64,000 nt of DNA from Thermopolyspora flexuosa (GTDB lineage: Bacteria; Actinomycetota; Actinomycetes; Streptosporangiales; Streptosporangiaceae): assembly GCF_006716785.1 (NCBI RefSeq), contig NZ_VFPQ01000001.1:4898001-4962000 (forward strand), in the 5' to 3' direction. The position numbers and the translations under genes were made by a program. The notes under the pieces were generated by a model that was not told the origin of the DNA, did not search any database, and worked only from the letters and a program-made list of their open reading frames with translations. Numbering within the stretch: the stretch's first letter is position 1; each line of letters begins with the position of its first letter. Below are positions 53,875 through 62,718 of this stretch, in pieces.

Positions 53875-54242
53875 GCCACGCTCTCTGTCCATCGTCGCGA
53901 ACGCCCATGCAGATGCTTCCCGCGAACACGGGGCGCGGAACCTCACGGCCGGGCGACACTTCGATCAGCTCACTCATACACTCTCCGCCCCCGGCCTGTC
54001 GATCGGCTCGGCCCACTTCCTCCCAGGGGTGATGTTTTCTTCACCAATGATAATGCGGATATGCCCACATATCACTCATAAACGGACACACGGGCATCTA
54101 TGATCACTTAAATGACTTTTGACTCAGCTATCGCCCGCATCACCTGCGGCAATCGCGGCTCACCGGCGGCGAGTGGATTTTCCGCAACCGACGGGTAAGG
54201 ACAGTACGATTACCCGTACGATCGCGGATGAGCGGAGGCGTT
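53875..54242. promoter_or_regulatory. Divergent promoter region between the precursor and FxsT genes
   Basis: The region has AT-richer patches near 54030-54120 and no supported gene. TACGAT occurs twice, at 54205-54210 and within CCGTACGATCG near 54215-54225, giving a candidate -10 for the FxsT gene. It lies between the divergent precursor and FxsT genes and may serve both. Confidence 0.4.
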
Positions 54243-56771
54243 GTGGACTCGGACTCGGTGAGAAATCGGCCGGCTGGACGCCTGCCCCAGATATGGGGAA
54301 AGGTGCCTCCTCGGAACAAGAATTTCACCGGCCGGGAGCAACTCCTCGAAGATCTTCACCGCAATGTCGTCGGCCGGGTGACCGCCGTGCTGCCGTACGC
54401 CCTGCACGGCATGGGCGGTGTCGGCAAGACGCAGATCGCGATCGAGTACGCCTACCGCTACCGGTCCGAGTACGACCTCGTCTGGTGGATCCCGGCCGAC
54501 CAGCACCGGCTCGTCCCGTCCGCGCTCGCCGCCCTCGCGCCCCTGCTCGGCCTGGAGTCCGCGCAGGCGGCCGGCATCGACGACGCGGCCAACGCCGTGC
54601 TCACCGCCCTGCGCCGCGGCGAGCCGATCGACAAGTGGCTGCTCGTCTTCGACAACGCCGAGAATCCCGAGGAGATCATCCGCCTGGTGCCGCTCGACGG
54701 TCCCGGCCACGTGCTGATCACGTCGCGCAACCAGGAGTGGGCGAGCGTCGTCGAGACGATCCACGTCGACACCTTCACCCGCGAGGAGAGCATCGAGTTC
54801 CTCAGCCGCCGGGCGCCCAAGTCGGTCACCCCGGCCGAGGCCCACCTGCTCGCCGAGCGGCTCGGGGACCTGCCGCTCGCCCTGGAACAGGCGGGCGCGC
54901 TGCAGTCGGTCACGGGCATGTCCACCGAGGAGTACCTGGACCTCCTCGACAAGCAGCCGGCGCAGCTGCTCAACCAGATCGGCGCCCCGGAGTACCGGGC
55001 GCCGATGACCGCGGCCTGGCAGCTCTCGGTGAGCAAGCTCCAGGAGGAGCTGCCCGAGGCGCTCGAGCTGCTGCGCGCCTGCGCGTTCTTCGGCCCCGAG
55101 CCGATCCCCCTCGACGTCTTCCGGCGCAGCACCCTGCCCAAGGACTCCAAGCTCCACCCGGTGATCGGCAACGCGATCCGCCGCTCGCAGGCGCTGCGCA
55201 TGCTGGGCCGCTTCGCGCTCGGCCGCATCGACTCCGACAACCGCACGATCCAGGTCCACCGGCTCATCCAGGCCCTGGTGCGGGCCTCGCTCTCGCCCGA
55301 GGAGCAGTCCGTCTACCGGGACGAGGTGCACCTGCTGCTCGCCGGCGCCGCACCGCACGACCCGGACGACGAGTCCCGCTGGCCGCGCTTCGACGAGCTG
55401 GTCGCCCACGTCGAGCCGACGAACATCGCCGACTCCACGCGGGAGCAGGTACGGGAGTTCGCGCTCAACGTGGCGCGCTACCTCACCAACCGCGGCGACT
55501 TCGCCACGGCCCGGGCGTTCATCGACCGGTACCTGGCCTCGTGGCGGCGGAACACCGACCCCGACGCCCGCGAGATCATCCTCGCCGAGCGCCGGCTCGC
55601 CACCATCCTGCGCGAGCAGGGCGACTACCGCGCGGCGCACGAGATCGTCGAGGCGACGCTGCCGCGCGCCCGCCGCGTCCTCGGCGAGGACGACGAGATC
55701 ACGCTCAGCCTGCTCAGCCTCGCCGGCGCCAACCTGCGCGCCCAGGGCGACTTCCGCGCCGCCCTGGAGCAGGACCGCATGTGCCGGGAGCTGCACGAGG
55801 CGCGGTACGGCGAGCGCGACCCGCGCACGTTGCGGGTGACCCACAACTTCGCGCTCGACCTCGGCCTGATGAGCGACTACCCGGGGGCGCGCGCCCTGCA
55901 CGAGGCCGTGTTCAACGCGCAGAGCGAGGCCACCCAGGGCGTCAGCAAGCTCAACGTGCTCGCCTCGTGGACCGGCCTCGCCCGGGCGGTACGGCTGTGC
56001 GGCGACTACAACGAGGCCAGGTTCCTCAGCGAGGACGCCTACGACTTCGGCCGCCAGGAGCTCAGCGCCGACAACCCGTGGACGCTGCGCACCGGCAAGG
56101 AGCTGTCGATCGCGCTGCGCCGCTCGGGCGCCGTCGAGGAGGCGCTGGAGCTCGCCCGGGAGCTGGTCACCAAGTTCACCCGCATCGTCGGCAAGGACAA
56201 CCCCGGCACGCTCGCCGCCGAGGTGGCCCTCGCCAACGCGCTGCGCGCCGCCGGGCAGATCGACGAGGCGTTCCCGATCGCGCAGGACACCGCCGAGCGC
56301 TACCCGAAGGTGTACGGCAAGACCCACCCGTACACCTACGGCTGCCTCACCAACCTCGCCCTGCTGCAGCGGCTGCGCGGCCGGGCCGACCTCGCCCGCG
56401 AGCTGAACCAGCAGGCGCTCGACGGCCTGGACGCACGGCTCGGCCGCGACCACCACTATCCGCTCACCGTGGCCACGAACCTCGCCAGCGACCTCGCCGC
56501 GCTCGGCGACGTACAGGCCGCCCACGACCTCGGCAGCGACACCCTGCGGCGGCTCAAGGCCAAGCTCGGCGACCACCACCCGATGACCCTCGGCTGCGCC
56601 GCCAACCTCGTGCTCGACCTGCGTGCCCTTGGCGCCGAGCGGGAGGCCGACGCGCTGCACTCCGAGACCCTCACCGCCTACGCGCAGACGCTCGGCCCCG
56701 ACCACCCGGACACCAGGCTCGCCGAGTCCGGCACCCGCCTCAACTTCGACTTCGACCCGCCGGACATCTGA
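54243..56771 (+). CDS. fxsT: FxSxx-COOH system NB-ARC/tetratricopeptide protein (FxsT)
   Basis: The 842-residue protein has the FxsT N-terminus ([25 protein letters not shown]), an NB-ARC/STAND ATPase with Walker [20 protein letters not shown], Walker [14 protein letters not shown] and sensor LITSRNQEW, then from about residue 400 a long series of TPR-like repeats of the type [47 protein letters not shown] and [14 protein letters not shown]. Such proteins are the usual partner in FxSxx-COOH loci, with an unknown, probably sensory or regulatory role. Start: GTG at 54243 with GGAGG four bases upstream, or the ATG at 54228. It runs opposite to the precursor. Confidence 0.9.
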   Translation: MDSDSVRNRPAGRLPQIWGKVPPRNKNFTGREQLLEDLHRNVVGRVTAVLPYALHGMGGVGKTQIAIEYAYRYRSEYDLVWWIPADQHRLVPSALAALAPLLGLESAQAAGIDDAANAVLTALRRGEPIDKWLLVFDNAENPEEIIRLVPLDGPGHVLITSRNQEWASVVETIHVDTFTREESIEFLSRRAPKSVTPAEAHLLAERLGDLPLALEQAGALQSVTGMSTEEYLDLLDKQPAQLLNQIGAPEYRAPMTAAWQLSVSKLQEELPEALELLRACAFFGPEPIPLDVFRRSTLPKDSKLHPVIGNAIRRSQALRMLGRFALGRIDSDNRTIQVHRLIQALVRASLSPEEQSVYRDEVHLLLAGAAPHDPDDESRWPRFDELVAHVEPTNIADSTREQVREFALNVARYLTNRGDFATARAFIDRYLASWRRNTDPDAREIILAERRLATILREQGDYRAAHEIVEATLPRARRVLGEDDEITLSLLSLAGANLRAQGDFRAALEQDRMCRELHEARYGERDPRTLRVTHNFALDLGLMSDYPGARALHEAVFNAQSEATQGVSKLNVLASWTGLARAVRLCGDYNEARFLSEDAYDFGRQELSADNPWTLRTGKELSIALRRSGAVEEALELARELVTKFTRIVGKDNPGTLAAEVALANALRAAGQIDEAFPIAQDTAERYPKVYGKTHPYTYGCLTNLALLQRLRGRADLARELNQQALDGLDARLGRDHHYPLTVATNLASDLAALGDVQAAHDLGSDTLRRLKAKLGDHHPMTLGCAANLVLDLRALGAEREADALHSETLTAYAQTLGPDHPDTRLAESGTRLNFDFDPPDI

Positions 56772-56922
56772 TCGGCCTCCCGGCCGGCCGTACGGCTGCG
56801 CGCCTGCCACGCCTGGCGCGGCTCGGGCGCGGGCCGCATGCGAGGCACCGGCGTGATCGCCCCGCGTCCGGGGCGGCGTCCCACGGGCGGCTTCGCACCA
56901 TTGCTTCGGCCGCGCCACGGGT

Positions 56923-57375
56923 TCACCGGATGGCCCGCGCGGTTGCACGCTCGTCCGGCGCGCGCCACGACGTCGCGTGCGGCAACGGCTTGACCTGCCA
57001 CGCGGTCAGGGCGCGCACCATCACCACGGCCGGTCCGCGCCCACTCGACCCGTCCGCCGGGTCCGGATCAGCGGGCCGACCATGGCGCTGTGTGCTTGCC
57101 GCTGCCCGCGATACGCCTCGACCTCCCACCGCGCACGCACCACGGACTCGCGTTCGGCATCGGCCTGTCCTGCCACGCGGTCAAGGTACGCGGCATCGCC
57201 GAAGCCATCCGCGTCGTGCGGCGGGGCCGGACTCACGCCGCCGGGCCCCGGCTCACCGGATGGGCATGCGGTTGCGCACCCGCCACCGCCTGCGGTGCAG
57301 CTCGGCCTCACGCCGGGCGCGTACGGCCGCCTCGCGCGGCACCGGCTCGGCCTGCCACGCGGTCAGGGTGCGCAG
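56923..57375 (-). repeat. Three tandem diverged copies of the HExxH gene 3' end
   Basis: On the minus strand a ~100-base segment occurs three times. The anchor TGCCACGCGGTCA (plus strand) lies at 57353, 57171 (with one change after it) and 56996, spacings of about 182 and 175. Each copy translates to M-x-R-(T/A)-L-T-A-W-Q-x-x-P-x-P: MLRTLTAWQAEPVP is the true C-terminus of the HExxH protein, MPRTLTAWQDRPMPNASPW and MVRALTAWQVKPLPHATSW are in the region downstream. The second and third copies end at separate stops and lack the rest of the enzyme. They look like decaying duplications; independent short peptides are less likely. Confidence 0.75.
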
Positions 57376-58578
57376 CATCGCCGCGGCGAGCACCTTTCCG
57401 GCCTCGGTGAGCAGCCGCTCGGCGAGCAGGGTGCGGGTCACCTGCAGCGCCCCGGCCCGCCAACGGGCGTACTCGGCGTGCGCCCGGATCGCCGCGGCCC
57501 CGCGTTCCCGGTGGCGCTGCCGCCGCCAGAACCCGCTCACCGCGAGGTGCGCGAACGCGCCCTGCATCAACCCGGCGGGCGGACGTGGGTCGTCCCGCCA
57601 CGGCGCGTAGTACCGCCGGTGGCCCACGCCCGACCGGACGAGCGGCACGATGTCGATCACCGCGTTGAGCTTGCTGTGCTGCACCTCGTGGACGAGGGCC
57701 GCGGCCAGGGCGGGCGCGTCCACCGGCCGGGACACCGCGACCGCGCCGAACGCCTCCGACGAGGTGGCGCTGCGCTGCCCGGTGGGCGGCCGTTCGAGCG
57801 GCGTGATCGCCCGCATCACCGCGGCCACCTCGGCCGCCGCCACCGGATGGCCGGTGACCAGCACCTGCCAGGCGTCGTGGAACACCGCCCGCCACTCCGC
57901 CGCCTCGGCCGCGGTGAGCCGCCCGTTCACCAGAGCGCCCGGCATCCGGAACGGGTCGAGGTCGTCGACGAGGACGCGGATCGTGAACTTCCCGGCCCCG
58001 GCGGCGAGCGCGCGCATCCCATGCCATCCGGGCGCGTCCGTCTCCGCGTCGGCCGGTATCGCCACCCGCGCGCCGGTGGCGATCACCTCGGCGCCCGCCG
58101 CGCCCGACCGCACCAGCGCGAACCGATCCGAGGTGCCGAGCAGCGCCCGCCCCAGGGACGGCAGCGTGACCGCACCGTCCACCACCGGCACCTCCACCGC
58201 GCCCTCGGCCCCGCTCTTCACCAGCACCGCCGCGGCGAGGGCGGCGAGCCCCGCCGGCCGGGCGGCCGGGCCGGCCGTCTCCCCGCGCAGGCCGCGCAGG
58301 GTGTGGAAGGCCCACGCGCCGACCGCCGGATGCCGCAGCACCTCCCCGGCGACCCCCGGGTACCGCCGCTGAAGCCGGGCGAGCAGCTCGTAGCCGTGCC
58401 GTACCCGCTCCGCCTCGGGATGGCCGACCCGCCGGGCGGTGTCCATGACGCCCCAGAGCAGCAGCATGCGCCCGTCGTACTGCGCGGCCGCCAGCCGCTC
58501 AACGATCTTCGTGACGTCGTCCCCGCCGCCGAGGGCGACGAGCTCCTCCTCGCCGAGACGGTACGGCACCGGCCTCAT
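57253..58578 (-). CDS. HExxH-type peptide-modifying enzyme (alpha-KG-HExxH peptide beta-hydroxylase family)
   Basis: The 441-residue protein has an N-terminal helical region and, at residues 297-301, the motif HEVQH in ALVHEVQHSKLNAVIDIVPL, which names the family. The family is found with radical-SAM RiPP maturases; members act as iron/alpha-ketoglutarate enzymes that add a hydroxyl to a beta-carbon of the peptide. The C-terminus (LTAWQAEPVPREAAV...HRRRWRVRNR) is typical. Its ATG overlaps the maturase stop by four bases, so both are made together. The target in this locus is presumed to be the precursor tail FQD, not proven. Three tandem copies of its 3' end exist. Confidence 0.88.
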   Translation of the reverse strand: MRPVPYRLGEEELVALGGGDDVTKIVERLAAAQYDGRMLLLWGVMDTARRVGHPEAERVRHGYELLARLQRRYPGVAGEVLRHPAVGAWAFHTLRGLRGETAGPAARPAGLAALAAAVLVKSGAEGAVEVPVVDGAVTLPSLGRALLGTSDRFALVRSGAAGAEVIATGARVAIPADAETDAPGWHGMRALAAGAGKFTIRVLVDDLDPFRMPGALVNGRLTAAEAAEWRAVFHDAWQVLVTGHPVAAAEVAAVMRAITPLERPPTGQRSATSSEAFGAVAVSRPVDAPALAAALVHEVQHSKLNAVIDIVPLVRSGVGHRRYYAPWRDDPRPPAGLMQGAFAHLAVSGFWRRQRHRERGAAAIRAHAEYARWRAGALQVTRTLLAERLLTEAGKVLAAAMLRTLTAWQAEPVPREAAVRARREAELHRRRWRVRNRMPIR

Positions 58579-59870
58579 CGCGCCACCCGCCCTACGGCCG
58601 CCCGTCCGCGCAGGTCGGCCTGCATGCGTGACCGGATATGGGTGATCAGCCGGAACAGATCGGGACAGTAGACAGAGGGATTCGCGAACCCGGTCCCCCT
58701 GCGGTAGCGGTGCGCGAAGTGCCCGCCCCCGCAGACCCGCCCCACCGGACAGGCCCGGCACCGCGCCGCCTGCCCTGCGACGCCGAGCTGCCGCGCCGCG
58801 AACCCCGGCAGCGCGAGCGCCTGGTCGAAACGGTCCCTGGCCACGTGCAGCCCGGTGGCGGGCGCCCCCGGGTACGCCGCCTTGAGCGCCGAGCCCTGCT
58901 CGATGGCCCCGTCGGTCTCCACCACGACCGTGGCGGCCGGCGAGATCCCGACGCTCTCCACCGTGCTCGCCCCGCCGAGCAGCAGATGCATGATCTCCCC
59001 GAACAGCCGGACCCGCACCGGCATCGGCGCCGTGCCGTACCACCGGTCGAAGATCGCGATCAACCAGTCCGCGTACGGCGTGGCCGCCGCGCCCGGCGCC
59101 CGCCCCGGCGGCGGCCGCTCCCAGTTGGCCAGCGGCAGCAGAAAGTCGATCGTCGGCGGCCCCCACGCGAGCAGCGCCTCGTACGTGCGCACCGGGTCGT
59201 TGCGGATGTCGATCGTGCACAGCAACCGGTCGAACAGGTGCCGGTACCGCTCGCCGGTGAGCAGCCGCAGCCCGGCCGTCACCGCCGCGTGGCTGCCCCG
59301 CCCGTCCGGCGTGCGCCGGTGCCGCTCCTGCGCCTCGGCGTCCCCGTCGAGGCTCACCCCCACCCGGACCCCGAGCTCGTCGAAGAGCCGCAGGTAACGC
59401 TCGTCGAGGAGGACCGCGTTCGTCTGCACCCGCACCCCGACCCGGGCCGCGCCCCCGACGGCCGCGCGGATGGTGCGCACGACATGGCCGAGGTGCTCCA
59501 CCCCGGCCAGCAGCGGCTCTCCCCCGTGCAGCACGACCTCGACCGCGTCGAGCCCGTGGGCGTGTACATGCTCGGCGATGCGCGCGGCGGTCTGCTCGAT
59601 CACCTCCCGGCTCATCCGCCGGGGCCGGAAACGCCAGCTCTGATCTGGCATTTCGTACATGTAGCAGTAGTCACAGGCCAGATTGCACCGGCTGTGCACC
59701 TTCAGCACGAATTCCCGAAAGGGATACGGCCGCCAGCCCTCGGCCAGCAACGCCCCGACGTCAAGCGTCGCCGGCCACTCCCGCCCGAACGTTCCCCCAT
59801 CCCCCGCGCGCCCCACGCACCGCCCCCTCACGCCCTCGCCAGCGGGCGCAGCCACCAGTGGCCGTCCCAT
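58575..59870 (-). CDS. fxsB: Radical-SAM peptide maturase, FxsB type
   Basis: FxsB enzymes are radical-SAM proteins that link an aromatic ring to a backbone neighbour's beta-carbon, making a three-residue cyclophane. The 431-residue protein has the [4Fe-4S]-SAM motif CNLACDYC (Cys62, 66, 69), HGGEPLL and GVSLDGDAEAQ, and a SPASM-like C-terminus with Cys371, 374, 380 and 402. VVLHGGEPL and the CYMYEMPDQSWRFRP block match the family closely. The start ATG at 59870 appears leaderless. The next gene overlaps it by four bases. Leader recognition domain is not obvious as a separate module. Confidence 0.92.
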   Translation of the reverse strand: MGRPLVAAPAGEGVRGRCVGRAGDGGTFGREWPATLDVGALLAEGWRPYPFREFVLKVHSRCNLACDYCYMYEMPDQSWRFRPRRMSREVIEQTAARIAEHVHAHGLDAVEVVLHGGEPLLAGVEHLGHVVRTIRAAVGGAARVGVRVQTNAVLLDERYLRLFDELGVRVGVSLDGDAEAQERHRRTPDGRGSHAAVTAGLRLLTGERYRHLFDRLLCTIDIRNDPVRTYEALLAWGPPTIDFLLPLANWERPPPGRAPGAAATPYADWLIAIFDRWYGTAPMPVRVRLFGEIMHLLLGGASTVESVGISPAATVVVETDGAIEQGSALKAAYPGAPATGLHVARDRFDQALALPGFAARQLGVAGQAARCRACPVGRVCGGGHFAHRYRRGTGFANPSVYCPDLFRLITHIRSRMQADLRGRAAVGRVAR

Positions 59871-59875
59871 TTGGC

Positions 59876-59902
59876 CTTATATCACCCATTAAAACTAACC
59901 AA
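59876..59902 (-). promoter_or_regulatory. Leaderless promoter for the maturase operon
   Basis: On the minus strand TATAAG (59881-59876) is followed after five bases by the maturase ATG, so RNA would start on or near the ATG. A weak -35 (TTGGTT, 59902-59897) is 15 bases further upstream. The flanking AT-richness contrasts with the genome and would suit Lsr2 binding. Confidence 0.5.
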
Positions 59903-60092
59903 ACCATATAGACAAACACTCTTTACAGATGCCTGTCCGCGAAGTCGGCCATCGCCCCGGTTAACCCCGGCCGAATCGTGAGGGAAATTGCCAGGTGTCA
60001 CGTTGTGCTCTGCCGCATCGTGCTATCCCTGGCCGCATAGAGGCGGCACCTCGTACGCTGGACGAACCAAAGGCTTCAGGAGGTGCGAGGCC

Positions 60093-61310
60093 GTGTACGA
60101 CGACGCCACCGTCGGTGCCCGCCTCAGAACGCTACGCCGCTGGCGGCGGATGACGCTGGCTCAGCTCGCCGGGCAGGCCGGACTCAGCGTGAGTTTCCTC
60201 TCCATGGCCGAGCGCGGACAGCGAGCCCTGGACCGCCGTTCCCACATTTCCGCTCTGGCCGCTGCCCTGCAGGTATCCGAGACCGAGTTGCTGGGCGGCC
60301 CGCACCTGGGAGACGATCCGTTGCGCGCGGGCCCGCATTCGGCGATTCCGCCCATCCGGGTCGCGTTACAAACCAACACACTCACCGCCCCGGCCGTCGA
60401 CCGTGCCCGGCCGATCGACGAACTCGCCGCCGAACTGCGACGCGTCGAGGCCGCCTCAGCGGTTTGCGACTACATCGAACTCGGCCGCCTGCTCCCTCCG
60501 CTCCTGGACGAGCTGCACTATCACATCGCCCAACCAATCGGCGAGCGAGAACAGCGGGCCGCGCTGGAAATGCTCATCGAAGCGTGCCATCCGGCCTCGG
60601 TCAGGAGTAAGGATCTGGGCTATCCGGACCTCGCCTACCTGGCGGCAGCCAGGGCGGACGCGGCAGCCCGCATGCTCGACGACCCGATCGCGATCGGCAA
60701 GGCCACGTACCTGCTGATTCAGGCGATGCCGCGAGCCGGAAGCTGGGAGCGGACGCACGCCGCCGCTCTCCGCGCGGCCACCGCACTCCAGACGCACGCC
60801 CGTACTGACGAGGGCATCGCCGTACTGGGCATGCTCACCCTGATGGCCGCCCTGAGCGCGGCCGTCAGCCTCCGGCTCGACGACGCCGAGGATCTGCTGA
60901 ACGAGGCCGCCGAGCTCGCCACACGCGTTCCCGACGATCCTGTGAACAACTGGGGATCATTCTCCGCCACCAACGTGGGCGGATGGCGGGTGGCCATAGC
61001 CGTGGAAACCGGGCGCACCGGACGCGGCGTGCTGGAAATCGCCGAGCGAATCGACCGCAGCCGGTACGGCACGCGCCGATCGCGGCACGCGATGCTGCTG
61101 GCCGACGTCGGCCGCGGCCTGGCCAAGGAGCGGAGCACCCGCGACCAGGCGATCGAGTGGCTGCGGGAGGCGGAGCGAATGGCCCCGCAACGGATTCGCA
61201 ACGACGCTCGGGTACGCGAGACAGTGGCGGTACTGCTGGAGCAGTCACGCGCAGCGGCCGCCGGCCGGGAGCTACGCGGCATGGCCGCCCGAATGGGCGT
61301 CCCCCACTGA
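60093..61310 (+). CDS. XRE-family regulator with C-terminal TPR-like helical domain
   Basis: The 405-residue protein starts at a GTG (60093) behind AGGAGG. It has a Cro/CI helix-turn-helix (VGARLRTLRRWRRMTLAQLAG, AGLSVSFLSMAERGQRALDR) followed by about 300 helical residues with TPR-like pairs (DYIELGRLLPPLLDELHYHI, YPDLAYLAAARADAAARML, AIEWLREAERM). This large-XRE layout is typical of actinomycete regulators and often lies in FxSxx or conservon-like loci. It is divergent from the maturase operon with a 220-base gap, so it probably controls it. Confidence 0.85.
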   Translation: MYDDATVGARLRTLRRWRRMTLAQLAGQAGLSVSFLSMAERGQRALDRRSHISALAAALQVSETELLGGPHLGDDPLRAGPHSAIPPIRVALQTNTLTAPAVDRARPIDELAAELRRVEAASAVCDYIELGRLLPPLLDELHYHIAQPIGEREQRAALEMLIEACHPASVRSKDLGYPDLAYLAAARADAAARMLDDPIAIGKATYLLIQAMPRAGSWERTHAAALRAATALQTHARTDEGIAVLGMLTLMAALSAAVSLRLDDAEDLLNEAAELATRVPDDPVNNWGSFSATNVGGWRVAIAVETGRTGRGVLEIAERIDRSRYGTRRSRHAMLLADVGRGLAKERSTRDQAIEWLREAERMAPQRIRNDARVRETVAVLLEQSRAAAAGRELRGMAARMGVPH

Positions 61311-61662
61311 CCATGCCGGATCGGTCTATTTCACTCTGGTGAAACACTACACAGACAGGTGACTACTTTCCGTGCGGTGATGGGCACGGAAAGTAAGACC
61401 GGAACCACCTGCTCGGCCGATTGTCGAGGATCGTTCTCGAGGCGGGAGACAACCTCGCCAGAGCACACCGCTGCCTCCGGCCCGTCACGCCGATGCAATC
61501 AGAGGACGCTAGCGAGGCGATATCGTGGCGCAGCGGGCCATGCCAGCCCCTTGTGTGACAAGGCTCCCGTCAACGGGGGCACGCCGTCGCACCTGCACAC
61601 CAGTCGGATGCACGCGTCGCGACCTCGCACCGTCCTCGCTCCCCCTGTCCAAGCGAGGTTCT
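61311..61662. promoter_or_regulatory. Intergenic region with two inverted repeats
   Basis: Two palindromes are seen. TTTCAC-TCTG-GTGAAA occupies 61329-61344. ACTTTCCGTGC (61365-61375) pairs perfectly with GCACGGAAAGT (61384-61394) around an eight-base loop, a likely terminator of the XRE gene or an operator for the ATPase gene. No gene is supported; the frames here lack a ribosome-binding site except the one at 61663. Confidence 0.5.
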
Positions 61663-62067
61663 ATGACGCGCCGTCCGTCAGGCGACTCCTTCCGTACCTG
61701 GGATCTGCCGCCCGACCTTCGTGCACCTGCCGTCGCCCGGGACCTAACCCGGAAGACCTTGGCCGACTGGGGCCTGGACGCCGTCGCGGACGACATCCTC
61801 CTCGTCGTCTCAGAGCTGGTCACCAACGCCGCCGTACACGGCGCGCCGCCCATCCGCCTCCAGCTACGGCTGGGGCCTGACTGTCTGTACGGCTCCGTCG
61901 TGGATCACGGCGGAATCTTGCCCCGCCGCGTGAACATGCAAGACGACATGACGGAGCACGGCCGCGGCCTGGCCCTAATCTCCACGATCACGACATCGGC
62001 GGGCTGGAAACACACCCCCGCAGGCGCAACACACGTGTGGTTCACCTACAGATTGCCGAGGCGATGA
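61663..62067 (+). CDS. Small ATP-binding protein, anti-sigma-factor (RsbW)-like kinase domain
   Basis: The 134-residue protein is a lone HATPase_c domain: N-box ELVTNAAVHGAPP, G1-like VVDHGGILPRRV and HGRGLALISTITTSAGW. It lacks a phospho-acceptor His domain, as in RsbW/SpoIIAB-type anti-sigma or anti-anti-sigma partners, of which actinomycetes have many. GAGG lies before the ATG at 61663. It follows the XRE gene by 350 bases, a common pairing in these loci. Its partner sigma factor is not identifiable here. Confidence 0.82.
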   Translation: MTRRPSGDSFRTWDLPPDLRAPAVARDLTRKTLADWGLDAVADDILLVVSELVTNAAVHGAPPIRLQLRLGPDCLYGSVVDHGGILPRRVNMQDDMTEHGRGLALISTITTSAGWKHTPAGATHVWFTYRLPRR

Positions 62068-62144
62068 ACCCCCACCCCATCCCCATACCGTTTCGACCAT
62101 GACAGCCGCCTGCCATCGCCCGCGCACTGCGGGCGGCTATCAAC

Positions 62145-62241
62145 GTTGCGATCCCTCCAGGGATGATCGAGAACCGCTGCACCCGGCCCGCAGATTCCTC
62201 CACTCGGACACGTTGCCATCCCTCCAGGGGTGATCGGCGAC
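62145..62241. CRISPR. Two-repeat CRISPR-like remnant
   Basis: Two 30-base units at 62145-62174 and 62212-62241 share 25 of 30 bases (both start GTTGC and share ATCCCTCCAGGG and TGATCG) around a 37-base non-repeated segment. The repeat has the ATCCCT-CC-AGGGAT palindrome and AC end usual for CRISPR repeats, and repeat and spacer lengths are typical. No third unit at the right spacing and no cas gene is in the window. It is probably a decayed array end or a chance inverted-repeat pair. Confidence 0.45.
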
Positions 62242-62519
62242 CCCAGGTAAAGTCGCAGGTCAGCGCCGTAATACAGAGGACTCGCGGGCTCGTTCTTGCA
62301 GCGACCCGGCGGTAGTGCACCCTCCCTGGTCAGAGCGCTGATCAACTGCCCCACCCCTATAGGTCTCCCTGGCCGTTCTACCAACAGTCAGAGGAGTCTG
62401 CTGCCAGTTTCGCGTACCTATGTGGCTACCTCGCGGCGTTACTCGAGGGCGCGCGCTGCTCGACGCGAACCGCTAGCCGTACCCGGTCGGGAGGCCGGTG
62501 AGCCAAGGCCACGAAATGA

Positions 62520-62569
62520 GAAGACCTCCGGCGGGGAGAAGAGGCTTCTCCACCAGGCCGGAGGTCTTC
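62520..62569 (-). terminator. Long nested hairpin downstream of fmdA
   Basis: GAAGACCTCCGGC (62520-62532) pairs perfectly with GCCGGAGGTCTTC (62557-62569), and the loop folds again (GGAGAAG with CTTCTCC). It lies about 150 bases past the fmdA stop on the minus strand. It is a likely fmdA terminator, possibly bidirectional, and too elaborate for a chance palindrome. Confidence 0.55.
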
Positions 62570-62718
62570 AGGTGCTGCCACGCTTGTCCTCGCAGAAGTG
62601 CCGGTGTCGGTCTAGCCGGGTGGCGGCCGCATCGCCATGCGGCTTCCGCACGTCAGGGTGCGTCGCCGCGACGACGACAAGGGCGGCCGTACCCGCGTCG
62701 TCACCCCGGAGCAAGGGC

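Larger units (their letters stand above)
62068..62718. other. Gene-free region with repeat remnant and hairpin
   Basis: About 650 bases between the ATPase and fmdA hold no supported gene. They contain the two-copy CRISPR-like element (62145-62241) and the long hairpin (62520-62569). The composition is less GC-rich than the genes. Open frames of 60-110 codons here lack ribosome-binding sites. Confidence 0.45.

Noticed and set aside
57021..57311. A 96-residue minus-strand frame over the second repeat copy
   Set aside because: It is out of register with the conserved LTAWQ pattern, which lies in another frame of the same strand, and has no ribosome-binding site.
62281..62380. Additional CRISPR-like units near two CTCCCTGG motifs
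   Set aside because: Only an eight-base core is shared, spacing does not fit the 67-base period and the flanks do not align.
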